Shown piece by piece: positions 9,112 to 17,468 of a stretch of 41,694 bases of DNA. Position 1 is the stretch's first letter. Each line of letters begins with the position of its first letter. The notes under the pieces are model-generated. The model worked only from the letters and a program-made list of their open reading frames with translations, did no database searches and was not told the DNA's origin. The position numbers and the translations under genes were made by a program. The DNA is taken from the NCBI GenBank assembly GCA_964393335.1, contig CAYMTN010000017.1, positions 1-41,694 of the forward strand, read 5' to 3'. The stretch comes from CAYMTN01 sp964393335. Lineage in GTDB: Bacteria > Chloroflexota > Anaerolineae > Aggregatilineales > Aggregatilineaceae.

Positions 9112-9191
9112 TGGACATGATTTTCTAGGTGGACAGCGCGGCAGAGTTGAGGTATCCTGAAGGGACCAACCAGGGGATACTTTCCCCGCTG

Positions 9192-9235
9192 CGCCGCCGG
9201 TTGTTTTGGATAGCTGGCGGCGTTTTTATTGTTTT
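9192..9235 (+). terminator. Intrinsic-terminator-like hairpin facing rightward
   Basis: CGCCGCCGG pairs with CTGGCGGCG (one G-T wobble) around a 13-nt loop and is followed by TTTTTATTGTTTT on the plus strand. The U-tract is on the plus strand, yet both neighbouring genes run on the minus strand. It would stop rightward antisense transcription; on the leftward transcript it is only a hairpin without a T-tract. Confidence 0.5.
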
Positions 9236-9274
9236 ATGTGTACGGCGATAATGCTCTGCCTTTCCCCAATCGGT

Positions 9275-10306
9275 CTATTCTCTGAACGAGCGGACCGACT
9301 TGCGGACAACTATCCGGGTGCCAACGACGGTCGTCAGGTGGGTTTGTTCCGGGTGTTTGAATTGATCGCGCAAATGCTGCACGCTCAAGGTCCCCATCAA
9401 TGTTTTATCGACGTGGACGGTCGTCAGCGGTGGGCTGACCTCTTGCGCGATGTCAATGTTGTCAAAACCAATGATGCTGAGATCATCCGGGATCTTCAGG
9501 TTCAGGTCTTCGGCAGCGTTCATCACGCCCAGGGCCACCTCGTCGTTGCAGGCGAAAATGGCGGCGACGCCCGGCGCGCGGGCCAGCAGGTCAAGCGTGC
9601 CCTGATACCCACCGGCACGCGACAGGGGCGTGTCTTCGATGTACAGCGTTTCGATCCCGGCTTGTTCCAGCGCGCGGGTATAGCCCTTACGCCGCTCGCG
9701 GATGCTGGGATAGGCATCAGGCGTGCTGCCGACGAGGCCGATCCGAGTGTGGCCGTTCTCAATCAGAAAATTGACCGCGCTTAATGCGCCGTTGAGATTG
9801 TCGGTTACGATGCTGTCAACCCGGAGGCCAGGCGCATACGCATCGACCAGGACGATCATGTCGGCCTGGTGATCGATCTGGGCGATAGCGTCTTCGAGGA
9901 AGGTACCGACGATGATCAGCCCGTCCACGCGCCCGTCGAACAACAGCGGTGGCCATTTTTTGACCCGGTTGCGGCAGTCCACGTCCACGCTGGCGAACAT
10001 CAAGTTCACACCCTGGCGCTGACACTCTCGCTCTGCGCCTGCCAGGATGTAGGAGTAAAAAGGATTAACGGGATAGGGGAGGTTATCGTCCTGCTTGACC
10101 AGTAAGCCGATTGTCGTGAGTTCTTTGGAGGGGGAATCGTCGCGTGGTTTGATCTGGTAGCCCAACTCTTGCGCCACTGCAAAAACACGGTCGCGTGTGT
10201 CGGTTGCCACACCCGGTTTATGATTGAGCGCCTGCGATACCGTTCCGAGCGAGAAACCAGACCGCTCAGCAATATCGCGCATGGTCGGACGTAATTTTCT
10301 GTTCAT
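9275..10306 (-). CDS. LacI-family transcriptional regulator of the mannoside locus
   Basis: A 343-residue sugar-responsive DNA-binding regulator. The N-terminal helix-turn-helix with hinge is TMRDIAERSGFSLGTVSQAL (about 8-27), followed by GVATDTRDRVFAVAQELGY. The periplasmic-binding-like sensor domain runs from about 65 to the end, with typical features GLLVKQDDN, VDGLIIVGTF, ENGHTRIGLVGS, AIFACNDEVALGVM and LSIIGFDNIDIAQEVSPPLTTVHVD (read in parts). It is encoded immediately upstream of, and in the same direction as, the importer operon, which suggests local control of that operon through the palindrome at 9092. No strong Shine-Dalgarno precedes the ATG. No T-rich intrinsic terminator follows it on its own strand, so read-through into the operon is possible. 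Confidence 0.93.
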   Translation of the reverse strand: MNRKLRPTMRDIAERSGFSLGTVSQALNHKPGVATDTRDRVFAVAQELGYQIKPRDDSPSKELTTIGLLVKQDDNLPYPVNPFYSYILAGAERECQRQGVNLMFASVDVDCRNRVKKWPPLLFDGRVDGLIIVGTFLEDAIAQIDHQADMIVLVDAYAPGLRVDSIVTDNLNGALSAVNFLIENGHTRIGLVGSTPDAYPSIRERRKGYTRALEQAGIETLYIEDTPLSRAGGYQGTLDLLARAPGVAAIFACNDEVALGVMNAAEDLNLKIPDDLSIIGFDNIDIAQEVSPPLTTVHVDKTLMGTLSVQHLRDQFKHPEQTHLTTVVGTRIVVRKSVRSFRE

Positions 10307-10365
10307 TTTTGTTCAAATATGTTTATTTGTTTTGTTCAGGATAGCACGTTTTTTTAGCGCGTCAA
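10307..10365 (-). promoter_or_regulatory. Promoter and repeat operators of the leftward LacI gene
   Basis: On the minus strand TTGACG (10365-10360), a 16-bp spacer and TATCCT (10343-10338) form a good sigma-70-like promoter. Downstream of it TGAACAAAA occurs twice (10338-10330 and 10315-10307), 23 bp apart or about two helical turns. A related partial copy overlaps the start codon (ATGAACAG). The spacing suggests an autoregulatory site or another factor; that role is inference. Confidence 0.5.
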
Positions 10366-10711
10366 GTAACGAATGGGTTGGGATATATTCCAGAAACGTT
10401 CAGACGAGGCGGCGCGTTGCATGACTGCCACTCGAATCACTAACATGCGCCCAGCGTTGGGGAACATGGAAGCGGCGCCGTCTTGGATGCGAGAGCCGCC
10501 GGTTTGCACGCGGTAGCGCTGGCGATTGGTTCGCCCTATGATCCGGATGTCTGTGTTTCTCAAAAACGGAGTGGCGTCCGGATGGGTTACAAAGTCTATC
10601 TCACAGAAACATTGGAAGGAATCTGCCAGATATGTAAAATCTGGTCAAATCAGCGCCGCCGGAGAATTTCCCAGCCGTGCCTGTCATGTTCGCCCGGCAG
10701 AGGAGGGATTG
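10366..10711 (+). promoter_or_regulatory. Upstream region of second LacI gene with inverted repeat
   Basis: About 345 bp without a convincing gene. It holds a perfect inverted repeat CCAGAT, seven bases, ATCTGG at 10626-10644, about 70 bp before the LacI start, which could be an operator. An open frame continues upstream of the chosen LacI start but reads as non-coding sequence. I see no clear -35/-10 pair on the plus strand. Confidence 0.35.
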
Positions 10712-11764
10712 ATGAATCGAGAAGATGCACATGGCATTGTGACGCAACAGGATGTCGCCGATCGGGCTGGCGTCTCGCGCTCAGTCGTATCGTATGTGCT
10801 GAACAACGGGCCGCGCAAAGTATCGGACGAAACCCGCCAGCGAGTCCTAGACGTGATTCAAGAATTGGGGTACCGGCCTAACAAACACGCCCAACGCCTG
10901 AAATGGGGCGACGAAGCGGCCCGGAACTCGCTTGGCGTTGTCGCGGGTGGTGATAGTTATCAGGTCTTGCAGAGGCCCTACTACAATTCTGTGCTGGCTG
11001 GATTGTTTGATGATGCCCATCGATACCACCAGCATGTCCGCTTTTTCAGTTTCTTTGATGCCCTGAAGGACCCTGTCTTCTTCAACAAAAACATCCACAG
11101 AGATGAAATCTCGTCGTTAATCCTTATTCTGCCCAAGTTGATCCTTGAAGATCCCGAAAACGAGGCGATCCTCGAACAAATCATTGAACGAATCGATAAC
11201 ATTGTCTGTTTGGAGGAGTGCGTCTGTAACCTGCCAGCCGTGCTGTTTGATCGGGCGGCGGCTGCCCGGATGGCCATTGAACATTTGATAAAGTTGGGAC
11301 ACCGAAGAATCGCTTTCCTGGCCATTGAAGACGAACGGTTGACGGGTTATAAACAGACCCTTATGGATTGGGGATTGCCCTACGATGAGCGGCTCATCCG
11401 CGCTTTTGATGCGTCTCACCCCGCCAAGTCGGCATACCCACTGACGATTGACTTGATTAAAGTGGATGAGCCACCTACCGCTCTGTTTGCCGCTAATGAT
11501 GAAGCAGCTATTACGGCTATAGCAGCGCTACACGACAGCGGCTTGCGGGTTCCAGATGACATCGCTATCGTATCCATCGACAATATCGAGTTGGCCAGCG
11601 TGATCCGTCCTGCGTTAACGACCGTCAGCGTCCCCCAATACAACCTGGGACGGTACGCCATTCAATTCCTGATGTCACGGCGCGATTTTTCGATGCCGCA
11701 ACCCGCTTCGATGGTTCTGTCGGTCGAGTTAATCGTACGCGAATCGTGTGGGGCGCGGAAATAG
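10712..11764 (+). CDS. LacI-family transcriptional regulator (second copy)
   Basis: A 350-residue regulator. The start is the ATG at 10712, six bases after AGGAGG; the frame is open 62 codons further upstream but that extension has no domain character. The helix-turn-helix is TQQDVADRAGVSRSVVSYVL (about 11-30), followed by VSDETRQRVLDVIQELGYRPN, then a sugar-binding-like sensor domain (LGVVAGG at about 72, HLIKLGHRRIAFLAIED, TALFAANDEAA, DDIAIVSIDNIELASVIRPA). The C-terminus VELIVRESCGARK is the family's normal end, so the protein is full length. It runs convergent to the tail-like cluster and is probably unrelated to it. Its target is unknown; the promoter-proximal inverted repeat at 10626 may be an autoregulatory site. 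Confidence 0.92.
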   Translation: MNREDAHGIVTQQDVADRAGVSRSVVSYVLNNGPRKVSDETRQRVLDVIQELGYRPNKHAQRLKWGDEAARNSLGVVAGGDSYQVLQRPYYNSVLAGLFDDAHRYHQHVRFFSFFDALKDPVFFNKNIHRDEISSLILILPKLILEDPENEAILEQIIERIDNIVCLEECVCNLPAVLFDRAAAARMAIEHLIKLGHRRIAFLAIEDERLTGYKQTLMDWGLPYDERLIRAFDASHPAKSAYPLTIDLIKVDEPPTALFAANDEAAITAIAALHDSGLRVPDDIAIVSIDNIELASVIRPALTTVSVPQYNLGRYAIQFLMSRRDFSMPQPASMVLSVELIVRESCGARK

Positions 11765-11939
11765 TCATTTCCTCAGGCTTCATCTCTTTGTAGGGATTAT
11801 CCGGTGGTGGCAGGAGGCTGGTGCTTACGTCGCTGCCGGTGATTGTCAGCAGATCGGAATCGCTCTGGCCATCGACTACCAGACTCAACTCGCGCGCCCG
11901 GACATCGTTTACAGGGGAGCGCCGGTTATGTCCAGTCAT
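11625..11939 (-). CDS. Possible small or truncated ORF at end of tail cluster
   Basis: The ATG at 11939 overlaps the stop of the adhesin-like gene (ATGACTGGACATAA), a coupling arrangement used elsewhere in this operon. The first ~60 codons (for example ARELSLVVDGQSDSDLLTIT) read like real protein. From about 11764 the frame lies antisense to the 3' end of the LacI gene and turns Arg/Thr/Pro-rich, which is not convincing. It may be a remnant truncated at a junction near 11764, or chance. I do not recognise a family. Confidence 0.28.
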   Translation of the reverse strand: MTGHNRRSPVNDVRARELSLVVDGQSDSDLLTITGSDVSTSLLPPPDNPYKEMKPEEMTISAPHTIRVRLTRPTEPSKRVAASKNRAVTSGIEWRTVPGCIGGR

Positions 11940-13518
11940 ACGTGATCAACAGATCCTTGAGTGTCAGGAAACCCGGCAAATACGACACGGCGTCGATTGT
12001 CACCGGGGCTACTGGCGCGGCCTGTAGCAGGTACTGGCGCAAGGCATCGGCAAAATTAACTGTGTATGTGTGGTCGACAGGATTGTTGAGCGGGGCAGCG
12101 TACGTGCCGATCTGCAACTGGAAACCTGGCACCGGTTCTGGTGTTTGTTGCCGCGAAAGCAAGCAGTACGTCATCCGCAGGTCTTTCAACCCCGTTAGTT
12201 TGGTCCATTGACCCCATTTCCCCGCGCGTGCCAGGATAGAAATGCTGCCTGCCTGATCTTGTGACTGCCACACTGCATGCCCTTGCGTGGCAGCCATCAC
12301 CAGCCAGCATACGTTTCCCGACAGGAACACATTCTGGCCAAACTGGCATGTGACCCACTGCGGCTGCCCAATGGGTGCAGGCGTCATGATATGTTCGGCG
12401 AGCACACTGCCCGAGGGCTGATCGGCTGCATCGGTCTGAATTTCGAGGCGCAATCCCGTGCCCGGTTCGATGGCTGTCACCATTACCATTACCCCGCTGA
12501 TGGTCATCGCCATGTCCATCAGGACCGGCTGCGCAATTGATTGCTGAGAGCTAACCAGCGCCCCGGTCTGTTGTGATGGCGGCAGGGCATCACAGCCTTC
12601 CTCTGCCGGATGGGCAGATTGCATGCTTTCGGTCACGGCGACGGTCGCACTTTTGATCATGATGGGATGAGGCAGCGCAAGCGGTGCGGACTGTAGTTCA
12701 CTTTTTTGCCCGGAGAAACGCAGCACAGTCTTGGCTTCTGCCGTATCCAGTGCGAACGTGTTGATCATGCCACTGATTTCAATATGGAATGCGCTCAACT
12801 CGAACTGGCATTCGGCATCAGATTCGGCAACCAGCCGGATTTCATTGATATCCAGTGGCGTTGGCAGGCTGTCCAGGTACGTCTGCAACACGCCAGCTAA
12901 CGTGTCGCTGGAACATTCCACGTTGACGGCACTGTCGAAGAGTCCAGGCTTTTGCCAGAAATACACGACGCTCCCATCCGGGTATTCGATCCCCAGGCGC
13001 GGGCGCGTGGGGAAACCCTTCAACTGGACCGATTGTATTTCGGAGCTTTGCGGATCTGCGGGATGTGATACTGTTTTGAAAGCAAAATGCTGGCTGACAA
13101 ATTGATCGGGAGCCAGATCGGACGATTGGTTGACCGTTGCTTCGGCAGCTACCGCGTCGCCATCGATCCGAAAATAATGTTTCGCGCGGCCCGTACTCGT
13201 AACAACCCTGATTACCGGGCGCGGTGCCCTCAATTTGACTTCATAATACTCCTCGGATTCCCCGGCCCTGGTGCCCACCGATTCGATCATCGAGTCACTT
13301 GTATCGGGAGACGCAGTGTATGACCAGGGCCTGAATGTTCCGCTGATCGAGCCTGTGTCTCGCACGACGGAAAGCTTCCGATTTGTGCTTGAAAACGGCA
13401 GCACCAGGTATTCGCGGTAGAAGCGTTGTTGGGGATGATCACCTGTAACCTGCGTCTTCAGGTCCAGGAGGGTAGCGGGCATGCCACCGGACGCATTCAA
13501 GAGCTGGTCTATTTCCAT
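11926..13518 (-). CDS. Beta-rich adhesin-like terminal protein of tail cluster
   Basis: A 530-residue protein of unknown function, the last well-supported gene of the leftward tail arm. It looks almost wholly beta. About residues 330-460 resemble the jelly-roll seen in many surface and fibre proteins: LRLEIQTDAADQPSGSVLAE, then WVTCQF.......LSGNVCWLVM and HAVWQS, the pattern of a choice-of-anchor type domain. No signal peptide or transmembrane helix is visible. The start ATG at 13518 follows AGGG. It begins 12 bp after the repeat-fibre gene. By position and fold it may be a receptor-binding tip or fibre-associated protein; that is inference. Confidence 0.6.
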   Translation of the reverse strand: MEIDQLLNASGGMPATLLDLKTQVTGDHPQQRFYREYLVLPFSSTNRKLSVVRDTGSISGTFRPWSYTASPDTSDSMIESVGTRAGESEEYYEVKLRAPRPVIRVVTSTGRAKHYFRIDGDAVAAEATVNQSSDLAPDQFVSQHFAFKTVSHPADPQSSEIQSVQLKGFPTRPRLGIEYPDGSVVYFWQKPGLFDSAVNVECSSDTLAGVLQTYLDSLPTPLDINEIRLVAESDAECQFELSAFHIEISGMINTFALDTAEAKTVLRFSGQKSELQSAPLALPHPIMIKSATVAVTESMQSAHPAEEGCDALPPSQQTGALVSSQQSIAQPVLMDMAMTISGVMVMVTAIEPGTGLRLEIQTDAADQPSGSVLAEHIMTPAPIGQPQWVTCQFGQNVFLSGNVCWLVMAATQGHAVWQSQDQAGSISILARAGKWGQWTKLTGLKDLRMTYCLLSRQQTPEPVPGFQLQIGTYAAPLNNPVDHTYTVNFADALRQYLLQAAPVAPVTIDAVSYLPGFLTLKDLLITYDWT

Positions 13519-13530
13519 TGGCTGGTGACC

Positions 13531-15579
13531 CTAGCGTATTAATCGGTTGACGTCAGTACGGATTGTCGTCACCGACGTGTTGAGTGTGTCGATCTGTCCG
13601 GTCATTCGCACCAGTCGGGTATCCAGGTTTTTCAGTTGTTCGAGATCGGCCTTGTTTTTGATCTGGCGGGTAATCTCAGACTGGAACTCGTCAAATATGG
13701 ATACGCCGACGCGTTTTTGGAGTTCGGCCTGCACGTTTTCTTGGAACGATTGGAACGTGTCAACCGCTACTTTCGCAGCTACCTCGCGCCGTAACTGGTT
13801 GGTTGTTTGTGCCAGATTCGTGATGCGTTGGCCGGTTGCGTCCGCGAATGTTTGGAATGTCTCACGATCGACCATCGCTGCAAGCGAGCCTTCAACCCGG
13901 GTGAGCACCTCGCCGGAAACGCGGTTGGTGAGTTGTTCAACTAGCTCCCCGCCGAGGAAGTCCGCGAAGCGCGTATCGATCGCGGCATTGACCTGTGTGA
14001 ACACCGTTTCCTGGAATTCGTTGAAGCGCGCTGCATCGAGTTTGGTCGCCAGCGCGGTTTGCGCCTTTCTGCCGGTGTTCACAAGATCGTCGATACGCGT
14101 ATTGGTTGATTTCACGAAGTTCTCAAAGACCTCGCGGCTGACCGTCGTGGCGAGCGCTTTTTCTACTTCGTTGAGTGCCACTTCGGTGGTGCGACTCGCA
14201 AGCTGTTCAAATAGTTCGTCGGTCAACAAGTCATGAAAGCGCGTATCGATCAGGAGGTTAACATCTGCCATCAGCGCTTGCTGGAATTCGTCAAATGCTT
14301 CGACGTTCAGTTTGGTATCCAGCAAGGGCGAGACGATACCCGATACCTCAGTGCCCAATGCGTTTTTGAAGTTGTTGAATGTCACCGTGTTGAGCTTGGT
14401 ACCCAAGAGAGGCGTGACGGTTTCGGTGATGTGCGCATCCAGCCCTGACCGGAAGTCCTCAAACGTGCTGAACTCAACTTTTCCGGCTAGCGCCATTTCA
14501 AGACCGGTCACACGTTCGTCAAGATCGGGCAAACGATTCAGATCGGGTACCGCGATGTCCTGCATTTGGCGCTGGATGTCAACGCGCACCTGCCCAACCG
14601 TCGAAACGATCTCGCGCCCCCCATTCACAACAACACCGGACAGATTCAGCAAGCCTGTCGAAACCGCTGTGCGGGTAGTGATCGGCAGCGTTTTTAAATC
14701 TTCACTGACGAAGGCGACCAGCACACGCTCGGCGATTTCTCGCGCAATCAGGTCGGCTACCAGGCCGTTTTGCGAACCGAGGTAGTCGTCTATGCGGCGA
14801 TAAACCAGGGCTTGCAGGGCGTCGGGATTGGTGTTGCGCGCCTTATCGCGGTTCAGCCCGCGCAGCAAATCAGTGTCTTGCTGCACGTGCTCTTGATAGA
14901 TTTGCAGCCACGCGCCCAACCAGTTTGTGATCGACAATGACGTTACACCTGTGCCTGACACATCGCCGGCAGCAGATTCGGAGGCATCGTAAACATGCGC
15001 GACGATCGTCGCTTGAATGCGAAGCCACGCACTCAAGAAGTCGTGAACATTAATGCTGTCAAGCATGTGCTGGTGAAAGTCCCGGAAGTAAATATCGATG
15101 GCAGCGCGTAGTTCCCGGTTTGGTCCCCAACGGTACTGGTCAACCAGGTGCTGCAAGCTGGTTTCTGCTTCGCGTGGAGTCGGAGCGGTGGCGTTAAGTT
15201 CGCGCAGAGCCGTGTGCAGCGCGGCTGTTTGAGAAACTGACAGGTGTTCAGCAGTTGGCGCGTGCAACCTGAATGCGACCGTGCCTTCATGGTCGGTGTG
15301 TGTTGTCAGGCTTGTTCCTTGTCGCGTGCCGGATACATCCCGCACTTCGATCTCGCCCCAGGTCGTAGTCAGTGTGAGGGGCGCATAGGTTACAGGTTTT
15401 CCGGAGTGATTGGTAACGGACGCTTCGAGGTAGGTGGTTTCGCCCAACCAATGCCCCGGGTTCAGAACGCTGATGGCAACGTGTTGTTGCGTTTCCAGTT
15501 GCTGTTCCAACGCCTCGATCTTGCGCCGCATCGAGTCAAGTTCCGCAAGCACCTTTTCGGTCATTGCATCGCTGTGCAT
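13531..15579 (-). CDS. Repeat-containing coiled-coil fibre-like protein
   Basis: 682 residues from the ATG at 15579, chosen because AAAGGA lies eight bases upstream; an in-frame TTG six codons earlier is the alternative. Architecture: short N-terminal coiled coil (MRRKIEALEQQLE), an Ig/big-like beta module (about 35-120; LTTTWGEIEV), a helical domain (about 150-330; DFLSAWLRIQATIV and WLGAWLQIYQEHV), then eight degenerate repeats to near the C-terminus. The protein closes with a heptad-rich coiled coil (LDTRLVRMTGQIDTLNTSV). The first three modules recur in the neighbouring 551-residue protein. It is likely an elongated fibre or shaft of the tail machine; family not recognised. Confidence 0.6.
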   Translation of the reverse strand: MHSDAMTEKVLAELDSMRRKIEALEQQLETQQHVAISVLNPGHWLGETTYLEASVTNHSGKPVTYAPLTLTTTWGEIEVRDVSGTRQGTSLTTHTDHEGTVAFRLHAPTAEHLSVSQTAALHTALRELNATAPTPREAETSLQHLVDQYRWGPNRELRAAIDIYFRDFHQHMLDSINVHDFLSAWLRIQATIVAHVYDASESAAGDVSGTGVTSLSITNWLGAWLQIYQEHVQQDTDLLRGLNRDKARNTNPDALQALVYRRIDDYLGSQNGLVADLIAREIAERVLVAFVSEDLKTLPITTRTAVSTGLLNLSGVVVNGGREIVSTVGQVRVDIQRQMQDIAVPDLNRLPDLDERVTGLEMALAGKVEFSTFEDFRSGLDAHITETVTPLLGTKLNTVTFNNFKNALGTEVSGIVSPLLDTKLNVEAFDEFQQALMADVNLLIDTRFHDLLTDELFEQLASRTTEVALNEVEKALATTVSREVFENFVKSTNTRIDDLVNTGRKAQTALATKLDAARFNEFQETVFTQVNAAIDTRFADFLGGELVEQLTNRVSGEVLTRVEGSLAAMVDRETFQTFADATGQRITNLAQTTNQLRREVAAKVAVDTFQSFQENVQAELQKRVGVSIFDEFQSEITRQIKNKADLEQLKNLDTRLVRMTGQIDTLNTSVTTIRTDVNRLIR
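13660..14486 (-). repeat. Eight degenerate F-x-x-F fibre repeats within the coiled-coil gene
   Basis: The encoded segment repeats the motif K-[VL]-x-x-x-x-F-x-x-F at irregular 30-60 residue spacing: VEFSTFEDF, NTVTFNNFK, NVEAFDEFQ, SREVFENFV, DAARFNEFQ, DRETFQTFA, AVDTFQSFQ and VSIFDEFQ. Intervening segments carry LLDTKL/IDTRF motifs. This is a protein-level repeat, not a DNA tandem repeat. Confidence 0.7.
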
Positions 15580-15740
15580 GAGGCTGTTCCTTTCCAATCA
15601 CTCCTTCGTAGTCGGGCAGCACATCTTGCCCGGTTCTATCATCTCGTGCCAGATCATGTCAGGAAACAACCATGCCGCCGTTCGAACGTTAAGCGAGCAC
15701 CGGCTTGTTCAGTCGCTCGCCACCGGGATCGACGGCAACG

Positions 15741-15764
15741 GGGCGCGGCTTGCCGCGCGCGCCC
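15741..15764. repeat. GC-rich inverted repeat between fibre genes
   Basis: GGGCGCG and CGCGCCC flank a 10-base spacer in the 229-bp gap between two fibre-like genes, the longest internal gap of the leftward arm's second half. It could form a hairpin in the operon mRNA and modulate processing or partial termination. There is no T-tract. I see no gene in this gap. Confidence 0.35.
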
Positions 15765-15808
15765 GGCGTGATTCACGGATCGGTTGTTTGTGTTGCCGTC
15801 AGCCGCGC

Positions 15809-17464
15809 CTATGGCCGCTCAATCCGCATAGCCTGGAAGACAATGTCTAGATCCGCCTGGACTTGGCCTAGCTCGGTCATTCTCTCCATAACAACTTGAG
15901 GCTCAAAGCCTGCTAACTGCCCGACCTGTTTGCTCAGTATGTTCAGTTGTTTGTCCATCATTCCAATCTGCCCGGCATCCGACAGCAGCGTGTCCAGTTG
16001 AACGCCTTGCTGAGCCGATCTCTCGGTGATCACCGACAAACCGTTCCGGACGGATTTCAGTTCCTCAGCAGCGCCTGTAAGCTGTTCGCGCAGCGCATCC
16101 AGTTGGAATCCATGCTGTGTTGTTCTCTCCGAAAACGTTTCAAAGCCTGCCTGGACGGATTCCAGTTCTTTGGCAGCAACCTCTACCTGTTCATGCAGCC
16201 CGCCTAGATCATCGCGAACCTGACCAAACCCCATTTGATTGGTTCTGGCCATGCCGGAAACCATTTCGATGAATGGGTTCGTGATGATATCCGGCGCGCC
16301 GAAGCCCCCTTGCGGGGTTGTTTGCCCCCTCAAAACATCCTGGACCGCCTCAAAGACCCTGGACTGCCATTCGTCGCCCGGATTGATCAATGGATCGAGC
16401 GCTCTTTCCCAAAAACTAACGATACGTTCGTTACCGATGATCCCTCGATCCTTCTCGAGGTCTTTCAGGATGTAGCCCATCATGTCGCCAAACAGCAAAT
16501 CGTCAAACTCTCTTTCAAACTCACGGTGGTCCAGAAACTCCCGCCACCGTTCCGTATATTGTTCCACGATATCCGGGTATTTTTCCTTCTCCGTCCACAC
16601 CTGGACCCAGGACGTGATCCAATCCCGAAATGTGACCTGGATCGAGCTGTACGCCCGACCGGTATCCGGTGTCAGCGGGTCGCTATCATCTTTGACCACG
16701 GCCAGCACGGCGGTGTGGTAGTCTTTCCAGGTTTCGCCGCCCCACCAGTAGTCCGTCACTTTCGAAACCCCGGCGTAGAAGGTATCCAGGTAGGCGCGCA
16801 CGGGCGCTGATTCTTCATAGCGCCTGCCAACTGCGACAAACGCGTGTTCGGCGTCGTGGGGTGTCGCGGCGGACATGATAACATCGTGGATGGTATCTGG
16901 GCTGGCAAAGCCGTTGAGCATCAAAACGATGTTGCCCTCGTATTCAGCCAATGACTCGTCCACATAATCTGGCCGCAACAGCACGCGCGCTTCACCGCCG
17001 GCGTCTGCCCGTACCGAAATCGATCGACTCCCCTCTCCGATGCGCGTGGTTGTTCCCCCCGCTGCCTTAAAACTTCCCCAGGTCGTCACAAAATCGATCC
17101 AGGGACGCGTGGTCACCGGCTGGTTGAAGAAATCGGTCACCTGGGCCACGATTTCGGCTTGCTCACCCAGGGCATACGTCCCTGCTGAGGTGCTCAGTTT
17201 CACCCTGTAAATCTGGCCCAACAGCATCGTCATGGTTTGGTGGAGTTGTTCGACCAACCCCTCTACGGCATCGATGCGTTCCCCCAAAGCCTGTTCCATA
17301 GTGGTGATGCTGTTGTTCAAGGTTTGAAATTGCTGAGTGGCGTCCTGTGTGTGCTGGTCGAAATCGTGTTTGAGTTTTGAGACGAGGTCGACAAGCGCAT
17401 TCCATTCACTTGCCAGGATCAGGTCACCTGCTTCTTTGCCGCTCATTCTTGGATCGAGTCCCAT
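15809..17464 (-). CDS. Coiled-coil/Ig-like tail protein, relative of the repeat fibre
   Basis: A 551-residue protein of unrecognised family. It has an N-terminal amphipathic segment (EWNALVDLVSKLKHDF), a coiled coil to about 90, an Ig-like beta module (about 90-180; VTTWGSFKAAGG), a helical Trp-rich domain (about 210-330; WWGGETWKDYHTAV, WITSWVQVWTEK), then a C-terminal coiled coil. The coiled coil holds a ~35-residue tandem duplication (AAKELESVQAGFETFSERT against AAEELKSVRNGLSVITERS). The order of modules matches the downstream repeat fibre, which suggests gene duplication. Its ATG has GGAGA eight bases upstream and sits 4 bp after the gpI-like stop. It is probably a baseplate-attached fibre or fibre adaptor; inference from position. 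Confidence 0.6.
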   Translation of the reverse strand: MGLDPRMSGKEAGDLILASEWNALVDLVSKLKHDFDQHTQDATQQFQTLNNSITTMEQALGERIDAVEGLVEQLHQTMTMLLGQIYRVKLSTSAGTYALGEQAEIVAQVTDFFNQPVTTRPWIDFVTTWGSFKAAGGTTTRIGEGSRSISVRADAGGEARVLLRPDYVDESLAEYEGNIVLMLNGFASPDTIHDVIMSAATPHDAEHAFVAVGRRYEESAPVRAYLDTFYAGVSKVTDYWWGGETWKDYHTAVLAVVKDDSDPLTPDTGRAYSSIQVTFRDWITSWVQVWTEKEKYPDIVEQYTERWREFLDHREFEREFDDLLFGDMMGYILKDLEKDRGIIGNERIVSFWERALDPLINPGDEWQSRVFEAVQDVLRGQTTPQGGFGAPDIITNPFIEMVSGMARTNQMGFGQVRDDLGGLHEQVEVAAKELESVQAGFETFSERTTQHGFQLDALREQLTGAAEELKSVRNGLSVITERSAQQGVQLDTLLSDAGQIGMMDKQLNILSKQVGQLAGFEPQVVMERMTELGQVQADLDIVFQAMRIERP

Positions 17465-17468
17465 ACGG

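Noticed and set aside
10526..10711. 62-codon N-terminal extension of the second LacI regulator
   Set aside because: The ATG at 10712 has AGGAGG at ideal distance and places the helix-turn-helix at the normal N-terminal position.
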